Positions 24,593-33,699 of a stretch of DNA of 64,000 bases are shown here, in pieces. Both the position numbers and the translations under genes were made by a program. Positions within the stretch are counted from its first letter, which is position 1; every line of letters begins with the position of its first letter. Source of the DNA: JBCCAG01 sp050331115 (GTDB lineage Bacteria; Cyanobacteriota; Cyanobacteriia; CAKZMO01); NCBI GenBank assembly GCA_050331115.1, contig JBHJHD010000059.1, positions 1 through 64,000 of the forward strand. The letters run 5' to 3'. Below the pieces are notes generated by a model, which ran no database searches, had not been told where the DNA came from, and was given only the letters and a program-made list of their open reading frames with translations.

Positions 24593-25528
24593 ATGCCCCG
24601 AAGATTTATTCGGTTTTACAAACACCTCTCTCCCGCGATTATTTGGGAGACTGTTATTCGTAGCGGTGAGCAGCGGCTTACGGGGCTATCGTCGGAAATT
24701 GCCTACAACGCAATTTTGGCGCTTTTCCCGGCGATTCTCGCAATCTTTACCGCTATCGGGCTGTTTTCGCCGCTAGAAGATCGGTTTCAAGAACTGATGG
24801 GCCGGCTGAGCCAGATTGTGCCAATAGAGGCCTTTCAGCTGATTGACAACTTTGCCGCTGAGGTGAGTCGAGGCGGCAACGGCTCTCTATTCTCCGTCAG
24901 CTTTATTGTAGCGATTTGGATTGCGTCTGGCGCTATCAGCGCTGCGATGAGAGCCATTGATGAGATTTACTGCGTGCCGTCGCCTCAGCGGCAGTCCTTC
25001 TGGCGGGCCAAGCTCGTCTCCCTGGGCCTTACCGGCGGGGCGCTACTGCTGCTGGTTGTAGCGACATTTCTCATCTTTATCAGTGATATATTGCTCGGCG
25101 TCTTGCTCAAGCAGGCAATTATCCAGCGGGATTTAATTGAGCAGATAGCGCTTTCAACGGTCCGGTTCCTCAGCCTGCCCATGGCTTTGGGCCTTATGGC
25201 GATCGCCTTTGCCTTTCTCTACCGTTTCGGCACCAGCCAGTTCCCGACGAAAACGCCCCTGTTGCCCGGTGCTGCCCTCGCGTCGGTCTCCTGGGCCATT
25301 ATCTCCCGGCTGTTTCGCCTCTACGTGGCCCGCTTCGGCAACTACAACAAGGTTTACGGGGCGGTGGGGGCAGTGATTGTGCTGCTGCTGTGGCTCTACA
25401 TGAGCTCGCTGGTAATGCTGATTGGGGCGCAGCTCAACGTGATTGTCGGGGAGTCGATGCAGGGTAAACCGATGAGCCGCATCAACTGGCATTCTAAATG
25501 GCTGCGCCGCAAGTTCCACCGCCGATGA
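24593..25528 (+). CDS. YihY/BrkB family inner-membrane protein
   Basis: Protein of 311 residues with about six membrane helices. Family markers include LSSEIAYNAILALFPAILAIF, IWIASGAISAAMRAIDEIY, and VYGAVGAVIVLLLWLYMSS near the C-terminus. The family was once called ribonuclease BN or virulence factor BrkB; its members are now treated as membrane proteins of unsettled transport function. The start ATG 24593 lies 26 bp after the histidine kinase, and its stop overlaps the next start by ATGA, so translation of the FAD oxidoreductase is probably coupled to it. Confidence 0.88.
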   Translation: MPRRFIRFYKHLSPAIIWETVIRSGEQRLTGLSSEIAYNAILALFPAILAIFTAIGLFSPLEDRFQELMGRLSQIVPIEAFQLIDNFAAEVSRGGNGSLFSVSFIVAIWIASGAISAAMRAIDEIYCVPSPQRQSFWRAKLVSLGLTGGALLLLVVATFLIFISDILLGVLLKQAIIQRDLIEQIALSTVRFLSLPMALGLMAIAFAFLYRFGTSQFPTKTPLLPGAALASVSWAIISRLFRLYVARFGNYNKVYGAVGAVIVLLLWLYMSSLVMLIGAQLNVIVGESMQGKPMSRINWHSKWLRRKFHRR

Positions 25529-26667
25529 GTCGCAGCGCCGATCGCCAGCAGACAGGCCGCATTCTAGTTATCGGCGGCGGTATCGTAGGGGCGATGCTGG
25601 CCTATGAACTCAGTCAGCACAATCGCCAAGTCACCCTGTTAGACCGCCAGCCCCCCGCTCGGGGGTCCACCGGAGCGGCGCTGGGGGTGCTGATGGGGGC
25701 CATCAGCCGCAAGACAAAAGGCCGCGCCTGGCGCATGCGGCAGCAGAGCCTGAGGCGCTATGACGCCCTGGTAGAAGATCTGCAGCGGCAGGGGCAGCCC
25801 GTCCCCTACAACCGAGACGGCATCGTCAAGCTGCTGTATGAGGGTGAGGCGCGCGCGCGCTGGGAGACCCTGGCCGAGATCCGTCAGGCTCAGGGCTGGC
25901 GGCTGCGGCTTTGGACTCGGGAGACGCTGCTAGAGCGCTGCCCAGCGGTGAACTTGGATAACCCTCAAGCGGGAGCCGTGATCGGAGCGGTACATTCCCT
26001 AGATGATCGCCAGGTCCACCCGCAGCAGCTCACCCTGGCCTTGCTGGCGGCGGCCCGCGGCCGCGGGGTGGACACCCGCTTCGATGCGGTAGTCCAGTCG
26101 CTAGGGGAGGCAAACGGTCGCCCCTATGCAGCATTGGCGAACGGCGATCGCTGTGATGCAGACTGGATTGTGGTGACGGCGGGTCTAGGTTCGACGGCCC
26201 TGGTTCAATCCCTACCCCCAGCCGATCCCGCCGCGCTGGACATCCGCCCGGTGCTGGGCCAGGCGATGGAAATCGAGCTAGACGCGCCGCTAGCCCCTGA
26301 CGCCTTTCAGCCCGTGATTACCGGAAACGATATTCACGTCGTGTCCGTTCCGGCCCCTGGAAAGCCACGCTACTGGGTGGGGGCCACTGTGGAGTTTCCA
26401 GAAGATAGTGACGGAACGGCCATCGAGGCGGAGCGTCAGGCCATGTGGGCAGGGGCGATCGCCATGTGCCCCCAGCTGGCGGCGGCGACGGTGCTGCGCA
26501 GCTGGTCTGGGAAGCGCCCGCGCCCCTACGGACGCCCCGCGCCGGTGATTGAGCGCCTGCCCGGGCATTCACGCATCGCTGTGGCCAGCGGCCACTACCG
26601 CAACGGGGTGCTGCTGGCGCCGGCCACCGCGCAGCAGGTAATGGCGCTGCTGCAGCCGGATGGGTGA
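25525..26667 (+). CDS. FAD-dependent oxidoreductase (DAO / glycine-oxidase-like)
   Basis: About 380 residues from ATG 25525, which overlaps the YihY stop (ATGA); an in-frame upstream start lies inside the YihY gene. The dinucleotide-binding motif ILVIGGGIVGAMLAYELS opens the protein, and TGAALGVLMGA, DGIVKLLYEGE and VTAGLGSTALVQ follow, with the C-terminal GHYRNGVLLAPAT typical of D-amino-acid oxidase and glycine-oxidase folds (ThiO type). It probably oxidises an amine substrate with a flavin cofactor. No thiamine genes are adjacent, so ThiO identity is unproven. A palindromic repeat lies just after the stop, between this gene and the convergent aldo/keto reductase. Confidence 0.85.
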   Translation: MSRSADRQQTGRILVIGGGIVGAMLAYELSQHNRQVTLLDRQPPARGSTGAALGVLMGAISRKTKGRAWRMRQQSLRRYDALVEDLQRQGQPVPYNRDGIVKLLYEGEARARWETLAEIRQAQGWRLRLWTRETLLERCPAVNLDNPQAGAVIGAVHSLDDRQVHPQQLTLALLAAARGRGVDTRFDAVVQSLGEANGRPYAALANGDRCDADWIVVTAGLGSTALVQSLPPADPAALDIRPVLGQAMEIELDAPLAPDAFQPVITGNDIHVVSVPAPGKPRYWVGATVEFPEDSDGTAIEAERQAMWAGAIAMCPQLAAATVLRSWSGKRPRPYGRPAPVIERLPGHSRIAVASGHYRNGVLLAPATAQQVMALLQPDG

Positions 26668-26680
26668 TGCCCAAGATGGG

Positions 26681-26739
26681 GTAGGGGCAAATAGCCATTT
26701 CCCATGGTGCAGTAGGAGCAAATGGCCATTTACCCCTAC
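26681..26739. repeat. Tandem REP-type palindromic element between convergent genes
   Basis: Two 20-bp near-identical copies (26681-26700 and 26712-26731, three mismatches) of a GTAGGRGCAAATRGCCATTT unit. The second copy extends to a near-perfect 28-bp palindrome (26712-26739, core AAATGGCCATTT). This kind of GTAGGGGC-xxxx-GCCCCTAC palindrome is dispersed in many cyanobacterial genomes. It covers the aldo/keto reductase stop codon at 26736-26738 and may serve as a bidirectional terminator. Confidence 0.65.
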
Positions 26740-27917
26740 TGTTGGGATAGACGCTTGACGGCCTCGCCACCTAGGCGGCGGTGGGCGTCTTCGAGCAGCG
26801 CCGGAATTTTGTCGCGGTGGGGACTTTGAGCCAAGCAAGGGGCTAGTCTGGCGGCGTCAACCTGGCTGGCTTTGCTGCCGGGGAACCAGTGGCTAGCGCC
26901 CCCCAGCATGTTGTAGCGCGTTCTGGCGTAATCCACCATATCGTAGGCGATCGCCAGGTTCCTCAGCCAGAGAATCGTGGGGATGTTGAGGCTGCCGGGG
27001 GTCTGCTGGGGCGTCGGCAGGCCTAAGCGCCAGGTCTTATACCAATTTTCCCCTAAGGCGTCGATGGCCGCCTGCTCTAGGCGGCGTAGAACCGGTGGCA
27101 GAACTTCATCGGCTCGCTCTAGCAGGTCAACGGCCTTTAGGTGTTCATCAAAATCTGACGGGCAGGCCGCCCCCAAACTCAGGGTGTGCACCTGGGAGTG
27201 GCTGAGGCAAAACAGATCGTTGAACACCATAGGCGACAGCGGCCGACATAGGTCGACCAGCTTGGCAGGCGGGGCGTAGAGCTTGCCGCCCTTGTCGGAA
27301 GGGCTGATGATGAACACCCCCATATCCTGCTGCCCAGCGGCCTCGATGGCGGGCCAGTTGGTTTGATTAATGTAGTACCAGTGGAGGTTGACGTAGTCGA
27401 ACCGGCCCGTTTGAACGGCGCTGACGATCACGTCTGTGGGGCCGTGGGTGGAAAACCCAACGAAGCGCACCTTACCCTGCTCCTGCAGCGATCGCACTGC
27501 GTCTAAGCATCCCCCCGGCCGGATGCTCCACTCTAGGTGTTGCGGCGTGTTGATGCCGTGCAGGCCCAGCAGGTCGATGTAGTCCAGCTTTAGGTTTGAG
27601 AGGGATTGCTGAACGATTTTGAGGAATTCCCTTGGGTTTGCCTTGGGGTTGACCTTCGTCTGGACGATGAGCTGATCTCGGGGCAGCTTGGGCAAAATCT
27701 TGCCGAGCTGCACCTCGGAAGTGCCGTAGCCCCGGGCGGTCTCGATGTGGTTGATGCCGACCGCCAGCGATCGCCGGATGGTGGCCTCTAGATTCTCCTG
27801 ATTTTTCTGGGGAATGGCCCACTGCGGCACGTCTTTCCAAGAATGCTGGTAGCGCATCCCGCCGCAGGAGAAGACGGGCATGGACAGGTTTGTGCGACCA
27901 AAGCGGCGATACTGCAT
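26736..27917 (-). CDS. Aldo/keto reductase
   Basis: Protein of 393 residues forming a TIM barrel at the N-terminus: MQYRRFGRTNLSMPVFSCGG, the catalytic Tyr in ARGYGTSEVQLG, Lys in IVQTKVNPKA and His in DLLGLHGIN. The usual Asp of the tetrad (D-T-A) is replaced by Glu (HIETARGYG). NADPH would be bound near the C-terminal end of the barrel. About 100 residues beyond the barrel (from about 290) are an extra helical domain, as in long cyanobacterial AKRs of unknown substrate. The start ATG complements 27915-27917. SulP lies upstream on the same strand with a 42-bp gap, so co-transcription is possible. Confidence 0.85.
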   Translation of the reverse strand: MQYRRFGRTNLSMPVFSCGGMRYQHSWKDVPQWAIPQKNQENLEATIRRSLAVGINHIETARGYGTSEVQLGKILPKLPRDQLIVQTKVNPKANPREFLKIVQQSLSNLKLDYIDLLGLHGINTPQHLEWSIRPGGCLDAVRSLQEQGKVRFVGFSTHGPTDVIVSAVQTGRFDYVNLHWYYINQTNWPAIEAAGQQDMGVFIISPSDKGGKLYAPPAKLVDLCRPLSPMVFNDLFCLSHSQVHTLSLGAACPSDFDEHLKAVDLLERADEVLPPVLRRLEQAAIDALGENWYKTWRLGLPTPQQTPGSLNIPTILWLRNLAIAYDMVDYARTRYNMLGGASHWFPGSKASQVDAARLAPCLAQSPHRDKIPALLEDAHRRLGGEAVKRLSQQ

Positions 27918-27959
27918 AGACCAGAAGGGCCGTCGGGGCGGTTTAGAGCGGCTACTGAC

Positions 27960-29441
27960 CTAATGTAGCGCGATCTCAGCGTCCTCACGGTGGTGGATAG
28001 CGAGGCGATCGAGGAGGGTGGCGCTGGCTTCGTTGAGGCCAATTAGCTCTACCTCGACGCCGCGCTTGCGGAAGCGCAGCACTACCTTGTCCACCGCATC
28101 CACCGCCGACTGGTCCCACAGGTGGGCGTGGGTGAGGTCGATTATGGCGCTGTCGATCTCTCCTCGAAAGTCAAACGCGGCTAAAAACGCTTCTACGGAA
28201 ACAAAGAAAATTTGGCCGCTGACGCGGTAAATCCGCTTGGTCTCATCGGCCAGCTCTGAATCCACCTCGATCAGAGCGGCGATCTTACGGCTGAAGAAGA
28301 TGGCGCTGAGGGCCACGCCGATAATCACGCCGATGGCTAAGTTGTGGGTCAGCAGCGTCACCAGAACCGTCGTAATCATTACCGCCGTCTCGCTCTTGGG
28401 CACGACGCGGAGGTTGCGCAGCGACGCCCAGCTAAAGGTGCTGATGGAGACCATAATCATGACCGCAACCAGCGCCGCCATGGGAATGCGTGCCACCCAG
28501 TCCCCCAGCAGCAAGATGCAGGTTATCAGAAAAATTCCCGCGCTCAACGTCGAGAGGCGCGTCCGCCCGCCTGAGCGAATGTTGATCACCGATTGACCAA
28601 TCATGGCGCACCCGGCCATACCGCCAAAGCAGCCCGCCACGATATTGGCGATGCCCTGGCCAACGGCCTCCTGGTTTTTGGCGCTGCGGGTGTCGGTCAG
28701 GTCGTCAATGACGTTGGCCGTCAAAAAAGACTCCAGAAGGCCCACCAGGGAGAGCGCCAGGGCGTAGGGCAGAATAATCTCCACCGTTTCCAACGTCAGG
28801 GGCACCACCGGAATCGACAGCCCCGGCAGCGTTGAGGGCAGCGTACCCATATCGCCGACGGTGGGCACATCCCAGCCTAGGGTAATGCTGAAGCCGGTGA
28901 GCACCACAATGGCAATCAGCGGGGACGGCACGACTTTGCTGATGTAGGGCATGCCGTAGATGATAGCCAGCCCCGCCGCCACCAGGCCATAGACCAGCAG
29001 CGGTACGTTTTCTAGCTGGGGGAACTGGGCGCTAAAGATTAAGATGGCTAGCGCATTGACGAAGCCAATCATGACGGCGCGGGGCACGAAGCGCATCTGG
29101 TTGCCGAGCTTAACCCAGCCCCAGACAATTTGCAGTATTCCGGTCAAAATTGTGGTGGCAAATAGGTAGTTGATGCCGTGATCTTTAACCAGCGTCGTCA
29201 TCAGCAGCGCCATGGCCCCTGTCGCCGCCGAAATCATGCCCGGTCGGCCGCCCAGGAACGAGGTGACGATCGCAATGCAGAACGAGGCGTACAGCCCGAC
29301 CTTAGGGTCTACCCCAGCGATAATTGAGAAGGCGATCGCCTCCGGAATCAGCGCTAGCGCCACGACAGCGCCCGCTAGGAGATCGCTACGGACATTTGAA
29401 AACCAGGCCCGCTTTGTAAATACGCCAGTTGTGTTATCCAT
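27960..29441 (-). CDS. SulP family inorganic anion transporter with STAS domain
   Basis: About 493 residues from the ATG complemented at 29439-29441, preferred because GAGGAAGAG lies directly upstream; a longer frame adds 16 basic residues without a ribosome site. The SulP membrane core runs from DLLAGAVVALALIPEAIAFS through LLESFLTANVIDD and GGMAGCAMIGQSVINIRSGG to NLAIGVIIGVALSAIFF, about 11-13 helices. A cytosolic STAS domain (about 400-485, with IDLTHAHLWDQSAVDAVDKV) closes it. Members carry sulfate, bicarbonate or other anions; BicA is the cyanobacterial bicarbonate member, but this sequence looks more like the general SulP branch. The substrate is not determined. Confidence 0.88.
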   Translation of the reverse strand: MDNTTGVFTKRAWFSNVRSDLLAGAVVALALIPEAIAFSIIAGVDPKVGLYASFCIAIVTSFLGGRPGMISAATGAMALLMTTLVKDHGINYLFATTILTGILQIVWGWVKLGNQMRFVPRAVMIGFVNALAILIFSAQFPQLENVPLLVYGLVAAGLAIIYGMPYISKVVPSPLIAIVVLTGFSITLGWDVPTVGDMGTLPSTLPGLSIPVVPLTLETVEIILPYALALSLVGLLESFLTANVIDDLTDTRSAKNQEAVGQGIANIVAGCFGGMAGCAMIGQSVINIRSGGRTRLSTLSAGIFLITCILLLGDWVARIPMAALVAVMIMVSISTFSWASLRNLRVVPKSETAVMITTVLVTLLTHNLAIGVIIGVALSAIFFSRKIAALIEVDSELADETKRIYRVSGQIFFVSVEAFLAAFDFRGEIDSAIIDLTHAHLWDQSAVDAVDKVVLRFRKRGVEVELIGLNEASATLLDRLAIHHREDAEIALH

Positions 29442-29900
29442 TCTCTTCCTCGATGACGATCTGAGCCACTGCCCAATTTTTGTACCCAATCTTTGCTGAA
29501 AATTGACGCCCCGAAGCGCCTCAAACGCAAGCCTCAGAACAATTTCCAGTTCGCTGCCCTATGAAACAAAGCCTTGGTCTGCGCCAATCGATGCAGGGCC
29601 AAGCGCTATCGGGACAAAATACGATCAGGGCAAAATACCATGAGAACCCAGACGGCGAGACAAAATTAAATTAAAGTGACTGCAGCTCGAACGGCGGCAG
29701 CCACTAATGCTCATAGATAATATTCTATGCTTATCAGTATAGATGACCATTACTGACTTTCCTGTGTTTTCCCGTCGGCATCCTCAAGTGCGGCGTTAAT
29801 GGCTTGAGGATGCACTTCCCAAGAGACAGCCACTTAAGATAGTCTCCCCCAAAGACGGCCCCGAGAAGCGGGTTTAGAGAACTTCATCGAGATACCCACT
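29442..29900. other. 459-bp divergent intergenic region
   Basis: This gap separates the SulP transporter from the divergent 311-residue gene and must contain both promoters. Features seen are an AT-rich core (ATAGATAATATTCTAT at about 29713-29728, itself an inverted repeat), two GGGAC/GAAAATAC-type direct copies near 29610-29640, and the hairpin listed separately at 29778-29813. I see no gene. Confidence 0.35.
29778..29813 (+). promoter_or_regulatory. Perfect 11-bp hairpin in a 5' leader
   Basis: GCATCCTCAAG at 29778-29788 pairs perfectly with CTTGAGGATGC at 29803-29813 around a 14-nt loop, 88 bp before the start of the gene at 29901. No T-tract follows. It is a candidate leader RNA structure or operator. 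Confidence 0.5.
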
Positions 29901-30836
29901 ATGAAGCATGCCCTAGTACATCGATTTCAGGCGGCCCTAGCGAGCGCCTACTGGGGCTACAGTCAGCCTTGGGGTGATCGACCGGCTTCCCTCGAGCCCT
30001 TGAGCCACTGGTCTCAGCTGAGCGTTCCCTTAGAGATATCGGACCTGCTGCAGCGGCGGGCGGCTCAGGCCCCGCTGAGCTTCATTTTTGCCCTGCTGCC
30101 CTTGCTGCTCCACTACAGCGACGATGACCCTGGGCTACGCCGCTGGCTCGGGCCGCTGAACACTTGCGTGAATAGTCCTCGCTCGAATGTCGTCGATGTG
30201 AATACTGGCACGAATGCTGGCGACGCAGCAACAGCCCTAGCTACCGAGGGAGCCTGCCTGCTGCGCCAGCTTACCGAAGCCGCGATCGCCGAGCGGCCTG
30301 TCTGCCTATCGCCTGGGGCGCAGTACCCTTATCTTTCCCCTTATCTGAGCGTGGTGCTGGCCTATCAAGGCAGCGGTGCAGGGCTGGTGCAGGTTCAGGG
30401 GGCGCTAGAGCAAGTGGCGGAGAAGCCAGTGGGGGAGCAACGGTCGAAGGATATTGCCGCTCGCTCCGCCGTGGCCCTAGCCCTGGCGCTGCACAGCGCG
30501 TTTAGAACCCCAAACTGCGTGGAGCTCGCCTGTGGCAGTATCGCGCCGCTCATTCCGTCTCAGGCCGCAGAGGCTGCTGCGATCGCCGGCTACCTTTGTG
30601 GTTTAGGCGAGGGCTTAGCGGGCTCGCTCCAGCGCTATCAAATGCTCGACGCGGTGCTGCCGGCAGCACCAAATTCCCTCGGCGCGGGCCCGCGGGCCGT
30701 ACCGCTGACCGTGCGCGCCCTCGGCCAGGATATTATGGCCGCTTGGAGCGGGGCTATCCATCCTCAGACTCACCATTCTCAGATTAAAACTGCCGCGATC
30801 GCCATGCCTGACACTATTCGGGGCCGAAGAACGTGA
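29901..30836 (+). CDS. Hypothetical helical protein, perhaps a degenerate ADP-ribosylglycohydrolase-like fold
   Basis: Protein of 311 residues, rich in Ala, Leu and Gly, with no signal peptide. The opening VHRFQAALASAYWGYS, a late GYLCGLGEGLAG and overall helical, small-residue-rich character recall the all-helical ADP-ribosylglycohydrolase fold, but the acidic metal-binding motifs of that enzyme are not evident, so any activity is doubtful. I do not recognise a firm family. A variable Asn/Thr-rich insert lies at about 88-112. It is followed by the 7TMR-HD gene after 192 bp on the same strand. Confidence that it is a real gene is high because of its length, codon use and clean start ATG 29901. 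Confidence 0.6.
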   Translation: MKHALVHRFQAALASAYWGYSQPWGDRPASLEPLSHWSQLSVPLEISDLLQRRAAQAPLSFIFALLPLLLHYSDDDPGLRRWLGPLNTCVNSPRSNVVDVNTGTNAGDAATALATEGACLLRQLTEAAIAERPVCLSPGAQYPYLSPYLSVVLAYQGSGAGLVQVQGALEQVAEKPVGEQRSKDIAARSAVALALALHSAFRTPNCVELACGSIAPLIPSQAAEAAAIAGYLCGLGEGLAGSLQRYQMLDAVLPAAPNSLGAGPRAVPLTVRALGQDIMAAWSGAIHPQTHHSQIKTAAIAMPDTIRGRRT

Positions 30837-31028
30837 CGTTCCGAGCAAGTTGAGCTTGGCTATACTATATAGCTAGGGCAAAAGTGCTCACTTCACAGAA
30901 TCAGCAGTGCGGTGCTTTAGCCGCCGCTGACTGTAGTTTATAGGCCGTTTATTTTGAATCAGTGTTGTGGCCTGTTGGCCCTGATGAGCTCCGTAGTCCC
31001 TGGTTTAGTCGTATAGCGGTTAGTTGCT

Positions 31029-33635
31029 ATGAAGTCATTTCGCTTAATGGCGCGGCGCTTTGAGCAGTGGTGCCTACCGACCAACCGCTCGCCTAAACGC
31101 CGGATTTTCTCCGGATTTTCGCCACATTCTAGGACTTCACAACAGTCGTCACTACCCCACGAAAAGCCGCCCTCGACTGTAGACGCCTTGGTCGAAGACT
31201 CAATAGGGACTGAGCTTAGCCCTGCCAATCGCGGGGAGCCCCGTCCGAGCAGCCGGGGGCTTTTGGTTCAGTCTCGGGAGCTCATGACCTGGCTTGGTGA
31301 GTACCCCTCCTGCTCTGGAACCACCCGACCTAAGCGAGGTAAGCTCAACCGATACGCTGGCCCGCTTTTGTGCACCATCGCCGTAGCCTCCCTAACAAGC
31401 GCCATCGGCTACCGGCTATACAATAAGCCTCAGCTCAGCGTAGGAACCGTTGCACCCCAAACGCTGCGGGCCCCCAATACTGTAGCGGTTGAGGATGAGG
31501 AGACAACCCGGCAGCGGCGATTGGAGGCTAGCCAGGGGGCCGTTCCGGTCCTTGCAATTGACGCGGATGCCAACCAGCGAATCTACCAGTCGCTCTCTCG
31601 CTTGATTGACGTTGGGGATGATTATCGAGAACAGGCCGGTCCGTTCCCATTTGTCGCGCCGTCCGTCCTGTCAACGACTGCCCAAGACTACCTGCGCACC
31701 GTCTCTGAGGCGGGGTGGCAGCGCATTTTGACGGTGCTTGCTCAGGGTTTGGATAGCGTACCGCTCGATTCCTCTGTGGTGACGGCTAAACCATCCCAAG
31801 AGCTAGTTATTCTTGAGCTTCAGGGCTATAAAAATATTGCCTCAGCGGATGACTTTTCTGCTCTCAAGCAGTCTATTATTCGCGCTAGGCAGAGCTACGC
31901 CACTGCTGCCGAAGCGCTCGACTCATCAAGCGGACCATCGACGCTGCTGACAGACAGCCGAATTTTGTCCTTGAGCGACTCGGACTGGAATCGGGTTAAA
32001 GCAGTGATGCGCCAGACGCTAGAGCGGATTCTGCTTCAGGGGATTCCTAAAGGGCTGCCCGACGACCAGCTGCAGACGGCAATTAAATCCCAGCTCAAGG
32101 ACGATGCCCCCCGAGACGCCGCGCCGCTCGCTGCCGCTTTTCTTTTTGAGGTGATTCAGCCTAATTTGGTTGAGGATACGGAGCAGACCCGCCTACAGGC
32201 TGAGCGGACGGCGGAAGCCGTAGAGCCTGAAATGGTCAAAATTCGCGAAGGTGAGGTGATCGTTGCGGCGGAGGAGACCATTGAGCGATCGCAGTTTGTT
32301 CTACTAGATTACTTTGGCCTCAGCCGCCGCGGGGTAGACTGGCTAGGCCTCGTGGGATTTGCCGGAGTTGTTAGCGGTTCGGTCGTCATTTTTCTGCTGG
32401 TAGAGCGTCGATTTCACGCCCGCTTGCGCCAGCGCGACCACGTGCTGGTGCTGCTGCTTTCCCTGAGTACGCCATTGCTCCCAGGTCTTGGGCTGCCCAC
32501 CACTAGCCTGCCTGCCGTAGGGCTACTGGTGGGCAGTTTCTATGGGTCAAGCCTGGGGATAGCCGTGGTAGCGCTGCTGGGCGCGATGCTGCCTTTGGGC
32601 ATGACGATTGCAGCTGAGCAGCTTGTTGCCAGCATCGCGGGTGGCCTAGTGGGAACCCTGCTCGCCGGGCGGCTGCGCTCCCGGGAAGAGCTGGCGCTGC
32701 TGGGTGGGGCCGTTGGACTAGTGCAGGGGGTGGTCTACTTAATCATTAGCCTGATCATCAGCACGGCCACCAGCCCAGTTTGGCTAGTGATGCTCACGGG
32801 CTCCTTCATTCAGGCACTGATGGGGGTGGCCTGGAGCATCGTGGCGCTAGGCGTCAGCCCCTACCTAGAAAACCTGTTTGACCTAGTCACGCCGATTCGT
32901 CTGGTGGAGCTATCTAACCCCAATCGGCCTACCCTAAAACGGCTGGCTTCAGAAGCGCCAGGTACCTTTCAGCACACGCTATTTGTGGCGAGTCTGGCGG
33001 AGGCGGCGGCCCGCGAGCTGGGCTGCAACGTGGAGCTTGTGAGGGCGGGGACGCTCTACCACGACATTGGTAAAATGCACGACCCTGAAGGCTTCATCGA
33101 AAATCAGATGGGGGGTACTAACAAGCACGACATCATCGACGACCCCTGGGTCAGTGCCCAAATTATTAAAAAACACGTTAGTGAGGGTCTGGTGATGGCC
33201 CGCAAATGCAGGCTGCCAGGGGCGATCCAGGCCTTTATCCCCGAGCACCAGGGCACCATGCTGATCACCTACTTCTACTACCAAGCCAAGGAGCGCGCCA
33301 AGGCTGACCCGACTATCGAGGTTAAGGAAGAGGACTTCCGCTACCGTGGGCCGACGCCCCAGTCCCGAGAAACTGGAATCGTCATGGTGGCTGACTCCTG
33401 CGAGGCGGCGCTGCGATCGCTCAAGGACGCCACCCCCGAAGAGGCACTAGCTATGGTCAACCGCATTCTGCGCGCCCGCTGGCAGGACAACCAGCTGGTC
33501 GACTCCGGGCTGAGCCGCCAAGATATGGCCCACATTGCCGAGATTTTTGTACGGGTGTGGCAGCAGTACAACCACAAGCGCATTCCCTATCCGAAGGCCG
33601 CTCTAACGCCGCCGCCGTCTCCGATGCCGCTCTAG
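31029..33635 (+). CDS. 7TMR-HDED / HDIG-domain membrane phosphohydrolase (PgpH-like)
   Basis: Protein of 868 residues. After a cytosolic N-terminus with one anchor (about 115-133), a large extracytoplasmic 7TMR-HDED sensor domain (about 135-440) precedes a seven-helix membrane block (about 445-640). The C-terminal HD domain has FQHTLFVASLAEAAARELG, TLYHDIGKMHDPEGF (HD at about 678) and KKHVSEGLVMARK, with PEHQGT near its end. PgpH of Listeria has this architecture and degrades cyclic di-AMP. The same role here is inferred from domain order. ATG 31029 gives a basic N-terminal extension of about 100 residues before the first helix, longer than usual, so the true start could be later. Confidence 0.88.
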   Translation: MKSFRLMARRFEQWCLPTNRSPKRRIFSGFSPHSRTSQQSSLPHEKPPSTVDALVEDSIGTELSPANRGEPRPSSRGLLVQSRELMTWLGEYPSCSGTTRPKRGKLNRYAGPLLCTIAVASLTSAIGYRLYNKPQLSVGTVAPQTLRAPNTVAVEDEETTRQRRLEASQGAVPVLAIDADANQRIYQSLSRLIDVGDDYREQAGPFPFVAPSVLSTTAQDYLRTVSEAGWQRILTVLAQGLDSVPLDSSVVTAKPSQELVILELQGYKNIASADDFSALKQSIIRARQSYATAAEALDSSSGPSTLLTDSRILSLSDSDWNRVKAVMRQTLERILLQGIPKGLPDDQLQTAIKSQLKDDAPRDAAPLAAAFLFEVIQPNLVEDTEQTRLQAERTAEAVEPEMVKIREGEVIVAAEETIERSQFVLLDYFGLSRRGVDWLGLVGFAGVVSGSVVIFLLVERRFHARLRQRDHVLVLLLSLSTPLLPGLGLPTTSLPAVGLLVGSFYGSSLGIAVVALLGAMLPLGMTIAAEQLVASIAGGLVGTLLAGRLRSREELALLGGAVGLVQGVVYLIISLIISTATSPVWLVMLTGSFIQALMGVAWSIVALGVSPYLENLFDLVTPIRLVELSNPNRPTLKRLASEAPGTFQHTLFVASLAEAAARELGCNVELVRAGTLYHDIGKMHDPEGFIENQMGGTNKHDIIDDPWVSAQIIKKHVSEGLVMARKCRLPGAIQAFIPEHQGTMLITYFYYQAKERAKADPTIEVKEEDFRYRGPTPQSRETGIVMVADSCEAALRSLKDATPEEALAMVNRILRARWQDNQLVDSGLSRQDMAHIAEIFVRVWQQYNHKRIPYPKAALTPPPSPMPL

Positions 33636-33699
33636 GCCGCCATTCTAAGCCAGCAGAACCGATGAAATAAGGTTCGGTAACCTAGAGAAAAAGTTTCGC

